From assembly GCF_000300815.1 (NCBI RefSeq), contig NZ_AMRX01000006.1, positions 372,001-436,000 on the forward strand: DNA of 64,000 bases, read 5' to 3'. The number at the start of each line of letters is the position of its first letter. The stretch's first letter is position 1. The notes beneath the pieces were generated by a model that had not been told where the DNA came from, ran no database searches, and was given only the letters and a program-made list of their open reading frames with translations. This DNA is from Gayadomonas joobiniege G7 (lineage in GTDB: Bacteria > Pseudomonadota > Gammaproteobacteria > Enterobacterales > Alteromonadaceae). A program made the position numbers and the translations under genes. This document shows, one piece after another, positions 17,954 through 28,073 of the stretch.

Positions 17954-19879
17954 TTGAGCGAGATAGATAAGATTTTTGCGGCGGATGGGCAATTGGCTGC
18001 AGCCGTGCCCGGTTATCAACCTCGCGAAGCTCAAGTGACCCTAGCGAGCACTTTTTACCAAACCATTAAAGCGCAAGAACTATTAATTGCTGAAGCGGGT
18101 ACAGGCACAGGTAAAACTTTTGCCTATTTACTCCCTGCGGTGTTAAGCGGCAAAAAAGTCATTGTTTCAACAGGGACTAAAAACCTGCAAGAGCAGTTGT
18201 ACCATAAAGACTTACCACTTGTTAAAAAGGTCACAGGTCAACGCATAAAATCAGCGCTGTTGAAAGGGCGTTCCAATTATCTTTGTTTAAATCGCTACAA
18301 ATTACATAAAGCGCACCCGCATTTAGAAGATAAACAGTTATACAAAGACTTACGCGAAGTCGAAGAGTGGGCCAGTCGAACTCAAAGTGGAGACGTAGGG
18401 GAAGTTGCCAGTTTAGCAGAAGACAGTCGCGCGATCCCATTAGTCACCTCAACAGTCGATAACTGTCTTGGCCGTGATTGCCCTGATTATGAAGACTGTT
18501 ATTTAGTAAACGCACGTAAAAAAGCGCAAGCCGCTGACCTTGTTGTGATAAACCACCATTTGTATTTTGCAGACATCGCCGTAAAAGATACAGGCTTTGG
18601 TGAAATTTTACCCGATTCAGATGTGGTGGTATTTGATGAAGCACATCAAATACCCGATATTGCCTGTGAACATTTTGGTGAGCGTTTATCGACTCGACAA
18701 CTCATTGAACTGGCAAAAGATATAGAGACCCTCTATCGAAGTGAGTATAAAGACACAAAACAACTTGGCAAAGCCAGTGAACAGTTATCAAAAAGCTGTC
18801 GTGATTTTCGTTTGGCTTTTCCAATATTGGCTGAAAAAGGCAATTGGCGGGAAAAAGGTCAGCAGAGTGACGTCCAAGCTGAATTAGATAACTTAGTTAA
18901 AACACTCGACTTTTTACACGATGTTTTAAAAGCCAACTTATCCCGTGGCAAAGAGTTAGATAACTGTTTTGAGCGAGCGACAGAAGCGCGTGATAAATTG
19001 GCATTATTGATTCGCTGGGAAGTAGAAGACGTTAGTTTATGGTATGAAACAAGCGTGCGGCATGTGAGTTTGAATTTAACTCCGCTGAGCATTGCTAATC
19101 GTTTTTCACGAATTAGAACCGACAAAGAGCAGAGTTGGTTAATGACCTCTGCAACATTATCCGTCGATGGACGTTTTGACCACTTTACCGGTATTTTAGG
19201 CTTAAAAGATTATCGCTCGTTAGAGTTAGAAAGCCCATTTGATTATTATAATCAATCTATATTGTGCATCCCGCGTTATTTACCAGAGCCTAGTGAACGA
19301 AGTGCGATTGAGGCAATGTTAACAGTTGCAGAGCAATTGATAGAAGCAGCCCAAGGGCGTTGTTTTTTGTTATTTACCAGCTATCGTGTTATGAACCTCA
19401 TGGCCAAAGCACTAAAAAAGCGAATTGCTAATCCAATATTCGTGCAAGGAGAAACCCCTAAACGAGAGCTGTTAGATAAATATTTGCAACATGATGATCC
19501 TGTGTTATTAGCAACCGGTAGTTTTTGGGAAGGTGTTGATGTGCGCGGAGATGCATTAAAATGTGTCTTAATCGATAAATTGCCTTTCGCTTCGCCAGAC
19601 GATCCGCTCACTGAAGCCAGAATTGAAAACTGTCGCCGCAAAGGTTATAACCCATTCCGTCAAATACAAATTCCACGGGCTGTCATCACTTTAAAACAGG
19701 GGGCGGGCCGATTGATCCGTGATGTTAAAGATAGTGGCGTATTGGTGATTTGCGATCCAAGATTAGTGACTCAAAGTTACGGTGAAATCTTTTTGGCAAG
19801 TCTGCCAAACATGCGCCGGACAAGAGATTTAAAAACTGCACTTATGTTTTTAAAAAATACAGAAACAAATAACGGTTAA
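17954..19879 (+). CDS. yoaA: ATP-dependent DNA helicase, YoaA/DinG (XPD-like) family
   Basis: A superfamily 2 Fe-S helicase, 5'-3', that helps repair stalled replication; E. coli YoaA works with HolC. The 641-residue protein has Walker A AEAGTGTGKTFAYLLP, the Cys-containing Fe-S insert (NYLCLNRY and CLGRDCPDYEDC, four cysteines), the DEAH box VVFDEAHQIPD, and C-terminal motifs FLLFTSYRVMN, GSFWEGVDVRG and QGAGRLIRD. The start is TTG at 17954 with AGGGG six bases upstream. tsaB follows directly, the same order as in E. coli. Cluster maturation would rely on the isc system at 28 kb. Confidence 0.95.
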   Translation: MSEIDKIFAADGQLAAAVPGYQPREAQVTLASTFYQTIKAQELLIAEAGTGTGKTFAYLLPAVLSGKKVIVSTGTKNLQEQLYHKDLPLVKKVTGQRIKSALLKGRSNYLCLNRYKLHKAHPHLEDKQLYKDLREVEEWASRTQSGDVGEVASLAEDSRAIPLVTSTVDNCLGRDCPDYEDCYLVNARKKAQAADLVVINHHLYFADIAVKDTGFGEILPDSDVVVFDEAHQIPDIACEHFGERLSTRQLIELAKDIETLYRSEYKDTKQLGKASEQLSKSCRDFRLAFPILAEKGNWREKGQQSDVQAELDNLVKTLDFLHDVLKANLSRGKELDNCFERATEARDKLALLIRWEVEDVSLWYETSVRHVSLNLTPLSIANRFSRIRTDKEQSWLMTSATLSVDGRFDHFTGILGLKDYRSLELESPFDYYNQSILCIPRYLPEPSERSAIEAMLTVAEQLIEAAQGRCFLLFTSYRVMNLMAKALKKRIANPIFVQGETPKRELLDKYLQHDDPVLLATGSFWEGVDVRGDALKCVLIDKLPFASPDDPLTEARIENCRRKGYNPFRQIQIPRAVITLKQGAGRLIRDVKDSGVLVICDPRLVTQSYGEIFLASLPNMRRTRDLKTALMFLKNTETNNG

Positions 19880-19885
19880 TTTAAT

Positions 19886-20578
19886 ATGAAAACAATTCTT
19901 GCTTTGGATACCTCAACCGAGGCTTGTTCAGCCGCTGTGTTAACGCCGACTCAATTCGTTAGTGAGTTTGAAGTCTGTCCACGCGAGCATAACCAAAAAC
20001 TATTGCCTATGGCTGAAGCTGTATTGCAACAGGCTGGCATTAGTTTACAAGAAGTGGATTATATAGTCTATGGTCAAGGACCAGGCAGCTTTACCGGTGT
20101 GCGAATTGCAACGGGTATAGTACAAGGTTTAGCGTTGGGCAGTGATAAACCCACACTTGGTATGTCGTCTTTGTTGGCAATGGCCTATGCCGTATTTAAA
20201 AAAACAGGTCAGACTCGCGTTATCGCTGCCATCGACGCCAGAATGGGCGAAATTTATCTTGCAGCTATAGAGTTTAATGAAGCAGGCATGTTTAGATATT
20301 TGATAGACGAGTGTGTTTGTGCACCCGAACAAGCGCTTGACGCACTGGATAAAACACACAGTTATGCAGCCGTTGGAACCGGTTGGCATACCTATGAAAC
20401 CGTGCTAACCAGCCAGATTAATGCAGACATCAACGCCGATATCTATTTACCTGATGCGGCTAGCATGGCCGAGTTAGCAAAGCTAACGGCGACACCTGAA
20501 CAGTTATTATCGGCTGCTGAGGTATCCCCTGTGTATATTCGTGATAAAGTGACTTGGCAAAAACTGCCCGGTAAATAA
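19886..20578 (+). CDS. tsaB: tRNA threonylcarbamoyladenosine biosynthesis protein TsaB
   Basis: Scaffold/activator partner of TsaD in making the t6A37 modification of ANN-decoding tRNAs. The 230-residue ASKHA-fold protein begins with LALDTSTEACSAAV and has the hallmark GQGPGSFTGVRIATGIVQGLAL segment and a DARMGEIYLA strand. Length equals the E. coli protein. It starts 6 nt after yoaA and is followed 12 nt later by an M50-like membrane gene, so it sits within a plus-strand run. Confidence 0.96.
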   Translation: MKTILALDTSTEACSAAVLTPTQFVSEFEVCPREHNQKLLPMAEAVLQQAGISLQEVDYIVYGQGPGSFTGVRIATGIVQGLALGSDKPTLGMSSLLAMAYAVFKKTGQTRVIAAIDARMGEIYLAAIEFNEAGMFRYLIDECVCAPEQALDALDKTHSYAAVGTGWHTYETVLTSQINADINADIYLPDAASMAELAKLTATPEQLLSAAEVSPVYIRDKVTWQKLPGK

Positions 20579-20590
20579 GCTGACTAAGAG

Positions 20591-21232
20591 ATGCAACTAA
20601 CCCGGCGAACACTATTTTTTATCGCGTTAGTCAGCGTTTTGTTATTGCAGCAAATACCTTGGCTGATGTTACCATTAAAATGGTTTGAAACTTACTTTCA
20701 TGAAGTGAGCCATGCGCTAGTAACCTTGTTAACAGGCGGCAGTGTGGTTAATATCAGCTTAAATATCGATGGTAGTGGTCTGTGTTTAAGCCAAGGAGGC
20801 AGCCAATTTTTGATCGCGTTAAGCGGTTATCTGGGCGCTTGTGGATTTGCAGTTTTATTTGCAAAATTGGCGTTAAAAGCAAAACAATGGGTTTTACACC
20901 TGCTTACAGTTTTGATTTTTTTAACTCTGCTGTTTTGGGTATCAGATCTCATTTCAGTGCTGATCATTGGCTTAATTTTAGCCGTACTTTATTTTACAAA
21001 TCGTTACTTAACAGCGCCATGGCGGCGGTTTATTATGTTAGCTCTGGCGATAAATATGGCGTTAAATGCAATAAAAAGCCCTTTTTATCTGCTTGCATCA
21101 AACACTAAAGGAGATGCGACTGCTTTGGCAAATTTAACGTTAATTCACGAATATATCTGGATTTTCTTCTGGATAAGTGTTGGGCTGTATAGCCTGTATT
21201 GGATTGGGCGAGGTTTATATGCAAAAGGTTAA
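20591..21232 (+). CDS. M50B-like site-2-type membrane metalloprotease homologue
   Basis: A 213-residue polytopic membrane protein with about six hydrophobic segments. A HEVSH motif (His37, Glu38, His41) lies at the edge of a transmembrane helix in YFHEVSHALVTLLTGG, the zinc-site arrangement of the M50B-like family, and the LSGYLGACGFAVLF glycine-rich helix follows. There is no PDZ domain, and the second metal-ligand motif (NxxPxxxxDG) of canonical S2P proteases is not evident, so catalysis is uncertain. It overlaps the slp gene by 14 nt and is close behind tsaB. Confidence 0.75.
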   Translation: MQLTRRTLFFIALVSVLLLQQIPWLMLPLKWFETYFHEVSHALVTLLTGGSVVNISLNIDGSGLCLSQGGSQFLIALSGYLGACGFAVLFAKLALKAKQWVLHLLTVLIFLTLLFWVSDLISVLIIGLILAVLYFTNRYLTAPWRRFIMLALAINMALNAIKSPFYLLASNTKGDATALANLTLIHEYIWIFFWISVGLYSLYWIGRGLYAKG

Positions 21233-21803
21233 CTCATTTATGATATTACTTGGCTGTTTATGGTTAACGGCCTGTAGTACAGTACCAGAAAGTTTAAGGG
21301 TCGAAAACGACAAGAACCTGGTTGGATATGAAAAAGCCATTCAAAACGTTAATGCGGTTCAGGGTAAACAAGCACGCTGGGGAGGTGAGATTGTAGCGGT
21401 TAAAAACGGTAAAGATACCACCATGCTGGAGCTCATTTATTTTAAAAATTACGCCAGTAGTAAACCCATTCCCTCGGATGATTCGTTAGGCCGTTTTCGT
21501 GTTTATATTAACAAATTTGTTGAGCCTGGAATTTATAAAAAAGGTCGTTTGGTTAGTGCTTTAGGTAAAATTAAGGGCTTAGAAAGTACTAAAATAGGTG
21601 AACGGGATATTAAGTTGCCAGTATTAGAGCAAGCGACCATTTATTTATGGCCAAAAGAAAAAGACAACAAATGGAAGAGTCGGTGGGACGACCCGTTTTG
21701 GCCGTATAACAATCATTGGTACTGGCAGCGTTATCATAGGTTACATCCTTATTATATTCCTGCTCCCCAAAAGCGTAATAATAAAAATACTAATAAAAAA
21801 TAA
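21219..21803 (+). CDS. Slp-family outer-membrane lipoprotein
   Basis: A 194-residue lipoprotein of the Slp (starvation-inducible) family. The lipobox is LTAC with Cys19. Conserved Slp features include a VQGKQARWGGEIVAVKNGKD strand, ELIYFKNYASSKPI and the FRVYINKFVEPGIYKKGRLVSALGKIKG segment. The tail is rich in Trp, Tyr and His, then basic and Asn-rich. The ATG at 21219 was chosen because it begins a proper lipoprotein signal, with a GAGG just upstream; it lies inside the end of the M50-like gene. Function in the family is unclear. Confidence 0.88.
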   Translation: MQKVNSFMILLGCLWLTACSTVPESLRVENDKNLVGYEKAIQNVNAVQGKQARWGGEIVAVKNGKDTTMLELIYFKNYASSKPIPSDDSLGRFRVYINKFVEPGIYKKGRLVSALGKIKGLESTKIGERDIKLPVLEQATIYLWPKEKDNKWKSRWDDPFWPYNNHWYWQRYHRLHPYYIPAPQKRNNKNTNKK

Positions 21804-22660
21804 TGCCAGCATTTGTTGAGCGGTTTTATCTTTTACCTGACGGGCGCACGATCGCCTGTCAGCAAAAACAATCATCTAAAAATCGGTCATGGTTTGTTGG
21901 TTTGCACGGTTGGTTAGATAATTCCAATTCACTCATCCCGTTAACACAGCAATTTAGTGGGTACAATTGTTTATTGCCCGATCTGTCAGGGCATGGCCTG
22001 AGCTCTCATCGCTCTAAAGACAGCTTTTATCATGCCATTGACTGGGTGTACGATTTACACCAATTGCTTAAAATTTTAAAAATTGACAATCTTGTGCTTT
22101 GTGGTCACTCACTCGGCGGCATGCTTGCAGCACTTTATGCCGGTATTTTTCCCACACAAGTCAGTCAGCTGATCTTATTAGACTCAGCCGCAGGTTTTAC
22201 GCTACCAACAACAGATTTTGTCAAAAATTTGCAAACCAGTTTTTTAAGTCGAGATAAGTTTTCTGGGCGCGAGTCGGTTAAATGGCGACCACTGAAGTTA
22301 TTACCTAAGTTGTATCAAACCCGGGCAATACATAGTCAATTAACGATTGCGCAAGCCGAATTTTTATTACAGCGAAATTTGCTCATTAAAGAAGATTGTT
22401 TTAGCTGGCGAAGTGATGCTAAATTACAGGCGGTATCGCCGCTAAGACTGACGGACGAGCAAGTTGAAGAACTCATCCGTTCATTATCAATGCCCGTTCA
22501 TATCATTCTCGCGCAGAATGGTTTAGCAGATATTGCCGCTGCGGTGCATCAACGCCTTAATTATTTTAAGCAGGCAAAATGCTACAAGCTGCCTGGTGGC
22601 CATCATTTTCATCTGCAAAATCCTGTCGACTGTGCCACACTTTTGAAAAAAATAATGTAA
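21803..22660 (+). CDS. Alpha/beta hydrolase
   Basis: A 285-residue serine hydrolase-fold protein. GLHGWLDNSNS forms the oxyanion-hole strand, LPDLSGHGLSS follows, and the nucleophile elbow is CGHSLGGML with Ser103; a C-terminal GGHHFHLQNP supplies the likely catalytic His. Substrate unknown; it resembles YbfF/MEST-like esterases. It could in principle act as a BioH-type pimeloyl-ACP methyl ester esterase, but nothing specific supports that. Its ATG shares one base with the slp stop (TAATG). Confidence 0.85.
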   Translation: MPAFVERFYLLPDGRTIACQQKQSSKNRSWFVGLHGWLDNSNSLIPLTQQFSGYNCLLPDLSGHGLSSHRSKDSFYHAIDWVYDLHQLLKILKIDNLVLCGHSLGGMLAALYAGIFPTQVSQLILLDSAAGFTLPTTDFVKNLQTSFLSRDKFSGRESVKWRPLKLLPKLYQTRAIHSQLTIAQAEFLLQRNLLIKEDCFSWRSDAKLQAVSPLRLTDEQVEELIRSLSMPVHIILAQNGLADIAAAVHQRLNYFKQAKCYKLPGGHHFHLQNPVDCATLLKKIM

Positions 22661-22691
22661 AATAGCGCCTTTTAAACCTTTGAGGTGTGTT

Positions 22692-25600
22692 TTGACGGCT
22701 TGGCAATTTTGGATCGATCGGGGTGGTACTTTTACAGATGTAGTGGCGCAATCACCCGATGGACAGTTTTATACCCACAAACTATTATCCGACAACCCCA
22801 AACATTACGCCAACTCAGCCGTTCAGGGCATCAGAGATGTATTAGGGTTGACCGCCGAACAAAGTTTACCTAAACATTTAATCAAAGAAGTAAAAGTCGG
22901 CACTACCGTTGCAACGAATGCGTTGCTTGAACGCAAAGGAGCTAAAACGGCTTTGGTATTAAGCCAAGGTTTTAAAGATGCACTGGCAATCGCATACCAA
23001 AATAGAGATGATATTTTTGCCCTGAATATCAAAAAACCCGAAGCCTTATACCAAAAACAAATTGAAGTAAGAGAACGGACTCTGGTTGACGGCCAAATTG
23101 AAACTCAGTTAGATCAAGCAGGCTGTTTATATCAACTCAAAGCATTAAAAGAACAGGGTTTTAATGCTTTAGCTGTCGTTCTTATGCACGCATGGAAAAA
23201 CCCTAAACATGAGCTTATGATTGCTGAACTGGCAAAACAAGCTGGTTTTAGCCAGGTTTCTTTATCTCATCAAGCTTCGTCTACGATAAAACTCATCGAA
23301 CGCGGTGATACCTGTGTTGCAGACGCTTATTTAACGCCAGTTATGCAAAACTATGTTCAGCAAATCAGCGCTGAACTCGGCGACGTCCCTTTGTATTTTA
23401 TGCAATCGGCTGGCAGTTTAGCAAAAGCTGAACATTTTAATGGCAAAGATGCGGTATTGTCCGGCCCAGCAGGGGGGATCGTGGGTGTCGTTAAAACCGC
23501 AGCCGCGATTGGCTTTAATAAACTGATTGCGTTTGATATGGGAGGCACCTCAACCGATGTTGCTCATTATGCCGGCCAATATGAGCAAAGTTATCAAACT
23601 CAAGTCGCCGGTGTTCGCATAAGTACGCCTATGATGGATATTCACACTGTCGCTGCGGGTGGTGGCTCTATTTGTTACTATCAAGATGGTAGATTTCAGG
23701 TGGGCCCTGAGTCGGCTGGTTCAAATCCTGGGCCTGCTTGTTATCGTAATGGCGGGCCTTTAACCGTCACAGATTGTAACTTAATTTTAGGCCACATCGA
23801 AGCGGAAGCGTTTCCAGCTGTATTTGGGCCAGACGCGAATCAGCCCTTGTCACTCAGTGCTGCACGCGATGCCGCAGAAAAAATTCGTCAGACGTTGAAA
23901 GCGCAGGGGATTGATAAATCACTCGAAGCAATTGCCGAGGGTTTTTTAGCAATTGCGGTAGAAAATATGGCCAATGCGGTACGCAATATCTCGACTCGTC
24001 GCGGTTACGACTTAGCTGATTATGTATTATCTGGTTTTGGTGGTGCTGGTGGCCAACATGTTTGTGCGATTGCAGAAACCCTAGGCATGAAAAGCGTATT
24101 ATTACATCCCTGTGCTGGGGTATTGTCCGCATTAGGCATAGGATTAGCAGAACAAGGTGAAACGCGCCAACTTAGTATTCAGCAAGCATTAAATGATAAA
24201 AATTTAGGCCTGGTGACTGAGTCAATTGCTGCTTTAAAAACACAAATATTAGCTAAAATAAATCCAACAGGTGAACACGAATATGAGCAGCAAGCACAAC
24301 TATTATTAAAATATACAGGTGCTGAAGTCACGCTAAATGTTGATTTTTCATCCGTCGAAGCTATGCAAAACGAGTTTAATCAGCAACACCAACAAGCGTT
24401 TGGATTTAGTCAGATCGGAAATGAGCTTTTTATTGACTCTATCGTGGTGACAGTACAGTTAATAAACACACATAGGTATCAACATAAATTAAATCAGCAA
24501 CCAAGCGCCGTTAAAAAGGGGCGCACACTAGCCATGGTTGCTCGCTCTTCTTTGCCGGTTGGCGCACAACAACAGGGCCCCGCGTTAATTGTCGAAGAGA
24601 ATACGACCACCTTTTTAAAAGCCGGCTGGTCAGCAAAAGTATTAGCGGATTATTCACTCCTGTTGAGTCGGCACAAACAGTCGCAACCAGCAAATAATCA
24701 AAAAAAATCAGCCACTGAACTTACCCCCTCCGATGGCAAGGCAGATCCTGTAACATTAGAAATATTTAATAACCATTTAATGACAGTTGCCACTCAAATG
24801 GGTGAGGTTTTAGCGCGCACAGCGCACTCAGTGAATATTCGTGAGCGGTTAGATTTTTCGTGCGCTCTGTTTGACAACGACGGCCAACTTTTAGCCAATG
24901 CACCGCATGTTCCTGTGCATTTAGGTTCAATGTCACATTCGGTTAAACATATTTTGGCCAGTCAAACCGTCATCAAAGCAGGTGATAGTTTTTTAATTAA
25001 CTCACCCTATGCCGGTGGGACACACTTACCAGACCTTACCTTAGTATCTCCTGTGTTTGATGATGCTGGTAAGCGTTTAATGTTTGTTGCATCGCGTGCG
25101 CATCATGCCGATGTTGGGGGTATAACTCCCGGCTCTATGCCAGCTCATAGCAAACACATTAATGAAGAAGGTTTGTTATTTGACGGTTTAAAAGTGGCGC
25201 AGCAAGGTCAATTAGATATTGAACTCATTAAACAGGTGTTCGCTCAAGGTCAATATCCTGCCCGAAATATCAACCAAAATATAGCGGATTTAGCCGCACA
25301 ATTGGCCGCCAATAAAAAGGGCATGCAGGAAATGCTGTCTGTTTTTACCCACCGTGGCCAACAGCAAACTTTTCGGTTAATGCAAACACTCCTTGATAAT
25401 GGCGAAGCCGTTGTTCGCCAAGCGCTGGCAAAATTAAACTCTGGCCACTATCAATTGACCATGGATACAGGGGCCACAATTAACGTATCGGTCGACATTT
25501 CACAAACAGGTGCCACGATAGATTTTAGCGGTAGCAATGCTCAGCAAGCGAACAACTATAATGCACCAATCGCCGTTACCTATGCGGCTGTCATCTATGT

Positions 25601-26258
25601 TTTGCGCTGTTTAGCGGAAAAAAATGTTCCATTGAATGAAGGATGTTTGCGGCCTGTAAAAATCATTACAGAACCCGGCAGTTTGCTCGAACCTGTTTAT
25701 CCAGCGGCGGTTGTCGCAGGCAATGTTGAAGTTTCACAAGCGATTGTATCAGCGCTATTTATGGCACTTAATGTCCAAGCTTGTGGTCAAACAACTATGA
25801 ATAACCTGTCTTTTGGCAATCAAGTTTACCAATATTACGAAACCTTGGCCGGTGGAACTGGTGCAGGTCCAGGATACAATGGCTGCGACGCTGTGCAAAA
25901 TCATATGACAAACTCAAGGTTAACCGACCCTGAGGTTTTAGAGCAAAGGTTTCCGGTGCGCCTGCGTCAGTTTAGTATTCGCGAAAATAGCGGAGGACGG
26001 GGGCAATGGTCAGGTGGAAATGGATTGTTTCGGATTATCGAATTTACCGAGCCTATGAGTGCTAATTTATTAACCAATAGCCGTGTGAATGCCCCCCAGG
26101 GATTACAAGGTGCTGAACCTGGTTTAGTCGGTGAAAACAGGTTAATTAAATCTAATGGCAAGATTATAAACTTACCTTATGCTGCAGAATTTAAGCTGGA
26201 AGCCGGGGATAAAATAAGCATTAAAACTCCGGGCGGGGGCGGTTATGGTTGCCGATGA
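22692..26258 (+). CDS. 5-oxoprolinase, HyuA-HyuB fusion (ATP-dependent)
   Basis: Large cytosolic enzyme that opens 5-oxoproline to glutamate at the cost of ATP, or a close hydantoinase-type relative. About 1188 residues. The N-terminal HyuA half starts [19 protein letters not shown], then [26 protein letters not shown] and [14 protein letters not shown]. The HyuB half starts near residue 690 with [16 protein letters not shown] and ends in [15 protein letters not shown] and [13 protein letters not shown] at 22692 is preferred, with GAGG 6 nt before it; a further TTG lies at 22680. The one-chain form matches eukaryotic-type OPLAH. Its stop overlaps the trmN start (ATGA). Confidence 0.92.
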   Translation: MTAWQFWIDRGGTFTDVVAQSPDGQFYTHKLLSDNPKHYANSAVQGIRDVLGLTAEQSLPKHLIKEVKVGTTVATNALLERKGAKTALVLSQGFKDALAIAYQNRDDIFALNIKKPEALYQKQIEVRERTLVDGQIETQLDQAGCLYQLKALKEQGFNALAVVLMHAWKNPKHELMIAELAKQAGFSQVSLSHQASSTIKLIERGDTCVADAYLTPVMQNYVQQISAELGDVPLYFMQSAGSLAKAEHFNGKDAVLSGPAGGIVGVVKTAAAIGFNKLIAFDMGGTSTDVAHYAGQYEQSYQTQVAGVRISTPMMDIHTVAAGGGSICYYQDGRFQVGPESAGSNPGPACYRNGGPLTVTDCNLILGHIEAEAFPAVFGPDANQPLSLSAARDAAEKIRQTLKAQGIDKSLEAIAEGFLAIAVENMANAVRNISTRRGYDLADYVLSGFGGAGGQHVCAIAETLGMKSVLLHPCAGVLSALGIGLAEQGETRQLSIQQALNDKNLGLVTESIAALKTQILAKINPTGEHEYEQQAQLLLKYTGAEVTLNVDFSSVEAMQNEFNQQHQQAFGFSQIGNELFIDSIVVTVQLINTHRYQHKLNQQPSAVKKGRTLAMVARSSLPVGAQQQGPALIVEENTTTFLKAGWSAKVLADYSLLLSRHKQSQPANNQKKSATELTPSDGKADPVTLEIFNNHLMTVATQMGEVLARTAHSVNIRERLDFSCALFDNDGQLLANAPHVPVHLGSMSHSVKHILASQTVIKAGDSFLINSPYAGGTHLPDLTLVSPVFDDAGKRLMFVASRAHHADVGGITPGSMPAHSKHINEEGLLFDGLKVAQQGQLDIELIKQVFAQGQYPARNINQNIADLAAQLAANKKGMQEMLSVFTHRGQQQTFRLMQTLLDNGEAVVRQALAKLNSGHYQLTMDTGATINVSVDISQTGATIDFSGSNAQQANNYNAPIAVTYAAVIYVLRCLAEKNVPLNEGCLRPVKIITEPGSLLEPVYPAAVVAGNVEVSQAIVSALFMALNVQACGQTTMNNLSFGNQVYQYYETLAGGTGAGPGYNGCDAVQNHMTNSRLTDPEVLEQRFPVRLRQFSIRENSGGRGQWSGGNGLFRIIEFTEPMSANLLTNSRVNAPQGLQGAEPGLVGENRLIKSNGKIINLPYAAEFKLEAGDKISIKTPGGGGYGCR

Positions 26259-26965
26259 AAGGGTTCCAGTGTAAGCAGTTTTTTATTCGCCATGAAAACA
26301 GCGCAATGAAAGTCGGCACTGATAGTTTGCTACTGGGTAGTTGGAGTCAGAGTCATCAATTAAAACAAGGGCGGATATTAGATATTGGGGCAGGCAGTGG
26401 TATTTTAAGTTTGATGCTTGCGCAAAAAACGCCGGCAGAAGTTTTAATTGATGCAGTTGAGTTAGATCATGGTGCTTGTTGTGATAGCCGCTATAATTTT
26501 AACTTGAGTCCTTTTGTCAATCGGCTAAGTGTGATTGAGACTAACATCAATGTCTACCGACCGCTAACTCAATACCATTGGGTGATCAGCAATCCGCCGT
26601 ATTTTAATGCGGGCCAAGATTTTGATCGTCAGCGGCAACAAGCAAGGCACAGAAGTAGCTTAAACTGGGATAGTCTTCTGGCAAATAGCCAGCGTTTGTT
26701 AACCTCATGTGGTAAACTAGAAGTTGTGATACCAGCGGCAGAGGCAGATGCGTTTGCCCAGTCAGCAAACGAGCATGGATTTTTTATCAAACACCAATTG
26801 ACCGTGTTCAGTCAACCAGGGCAGGACAGTCCAATACGTCATCTATACATGTTAGACCAGTATAGCGGCGACAAAAAAAACGATACTTTGTATATTTATA
26901 ATGCAAATCGACAGTATAGCGAGGAATATAAGAAGCTTTGCCGTCATTATTATTTAAATTTTTAA
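26255..26965 (+). CDS. trmN: tRNA1(Val) (adenine(37)-N6)-methyltransferase
   Basis: SAM-dependent enzyme (YfiC/TrmN6) that methylates N6 of A37 in tRNA-Val. The 236-residue protein has motif I LDIGAGSGILSLMLAQ, an acidic VELDHGACCDSRYNF strand and the amino-methyltransferase signature NPPYF, with the N-terminal KVGTDSLLLGSW typical of TrmN6. The ATG at 26255 overlaps the 5-oxoprolinase stop as ATGA, favouring it over a TTG six bases earlier. Slightly shorter than the E. coli enzyme (245). Confidence 0.92.
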   Translation: MKGFQCKQFFIRHENSAMKVGTDSLLLGSWSQSHQLKQGRILDIGAGSGILSLMLAQKTPAEVLIDAVELDHGACCDSRYNFNLSPFVNRLSVIETNINVYRPLTQYHWVISNPPYFNAGQDFDRQRQQARHRSSLNWDSLLANSQRLLTSCGKLEVVIPAAEADAFAQSANEHGFFIKHQLTVFSQPGQDSPIRHLYMLDQYSGDKKNDTLYIYNANRQYSEEYKKLCRHYYLNF

Positions 26966-27007
26966 TGGTAATGGTATACCAACAGCGCATAGCAAGAGGT
27001 AAATTGC

Positions 27008-27928
27008 ATGGCTCCTTATTTAGTTATCTATCGCTTATTGCCATTGGCTATCTATCTTGTTGTCATGGGTTCATGGCTGACGTTTACCATCACTACCGAT
27101 ATTTTTGTCGCCACAGATGCCATTAATTACGCTGACGTGGTGAGCGAAAGCGTCACCTTATTTATGATTGCAATGATGCTGATTTTTAATCTTAAGTTGA
27201 CTCGCAAAACCATTGAATCAGTACTCTTTTTTTACGCGTTATTGATTATGCTTTGCAGTCACGCCCACGACATACTCGACGAATTTGTCGTTATCAAACC
27301 CGCAGTTTTGGCACTAATGTTAGAAAACATTGCAAGCATCATAGGGTTGTTAATGATCCTTATCGCGCTATATTTTTGGTCAGAAAAATATCACAATAAA
27401 ATTCGCAATTTAAAACAAGAGACAGTTTCATTAACGTCACAAAGTCACCAGGATGCACTAACCGGTTTATTAAATCGCCGATATTTACAAGAAGTATTAT
27501 TTGCTGAACTACAGGCCACATCAAAGGTTACTGAAAACATGACACTGATGATGATAGATTTAGATAACTTTAAAACCTTTAACGATAGTTTTGGTCATGT
27601 TGCCGGCGACAAATTAATCCAGCATGCGGGGCAGGTAATTGCCAATGAATGCCGCGAAAAAGATAAAGTAGTACGGTATGGTGGCGAAGAGTTTTTAGTG
27701 ATTATTTATGCCAAAACAGAGATTGCAAAACAAGTTGCAGAACGAATCCGCCAGCGCTATAACGAATCGGTTTTTGAAATTGATAACACCCGCATATACA
27801 AAAGTTTGTCTGTTGGAATTGCCCCCCTTAATCATGCGGTAAACTTCGAAACTGACTTACACCTCGCCGACGAGGCACTTTATATGGCGAAAAAGTCCGG
27901 AAAAAATCAGGTTATTATTGCCAAATAA
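27008..27928 (+). CDS. Membrane diguanylate cyclase (GGDEF)
   Basis: Makes cyclic di-GMP from two GTP. The 306-residue protein has four or so N-terminal hydrophobic segments within the first 125 residues (an unnamed membrane sensor), a short helical linker, and a GGDEF domain from about 145. The active site is GGEEF at 225-229, with the RxxD inhibitory site (REKD, 216-219) exactly five residues upstream, so product feedback is expected. AGAGG lies just upstream of the ATG. It stands alone between trmN and the isc operon. Confidence 0.92.
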   Translation: MAPYLVIYRLLPLAIYLVVMGSWLTFTITTDIFVATDAINYADVVSESVTLFMIAMMLIFNLKLTRKTIESVLFFYALLIMLCSHAHDILDEFVVIKPAVLALMLENIASIIGLLMILIALYFWSEKYHNKIRNLKQETVSLTSQSHQDALTGLLNRRYLQEVLFAELQATSKVTENMTLMMIDLDNFKTFNDSFGHVAGDKLIQHAGQVIANECREKDKVVRYGGEEFLVIIYAKTEIAKQVAERIRQRYNESVFEIDNTRIYKSLSVGIAPLNHAVNFETDLHLADEALYMAKKSGKNQVIIAK

Positions 27929-27947
27929 GCAATTATTTGTATACTTT

Positions 27948-27961
27948 GCGGGCTCTCCCGC
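27948..27961. terminator. Weak hairpin after the diguanylate cyclase gene
   Basis: GCGGG, a CTCT loop and CCCGC, 20 nt after the stop. The stem is only 5 bp and there is no following T-run; it may still insulate the isc promoter from read-through. Confidence 0.3.
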
Positions 27962-27982
27962 CGATTGTTACTACGCTAGCTA

Positions 27983-28040
27983 ATACTTGACTGTTTTACT
28001 CGGTTTTATACTTGACTATTTTGGTCAGGTAATGGATAAT
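27983..28040 (+). promoter_or_regulatory. isc promoter with two IscR type-1-like sites
   Basis: ATACTTGACTGTTTTACTCG begins at 27983 and ATACTTGACTATTTTGGTCA at 28008, a 25-bp tandem of IscR type 1 sites (ATASYYGACT...AGTCRRSTAT); the second copy matches nearly throughout, the first mainly in its left half. The second overlaps TTGACT (28012-28017), which with GATAAT (28035-28040) and 17-bp spacing makes a near-consensus sigma70 promoter. [2Fe-2S]-IscR bound here would block RNA polymerase and autoregulate the operon. Confidence 0.8.
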
Positions 28041-28073
28041 AACCGTCAAATACATCAAGCAAGAGGTTTAGCG

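Noticed and set aside
21803-22660. The alpha/beta hydrolase as the missing BioH
   Set aside because: Only the general GHSLGG fold is visible, and it lies far from the bio operon in a different gene run.
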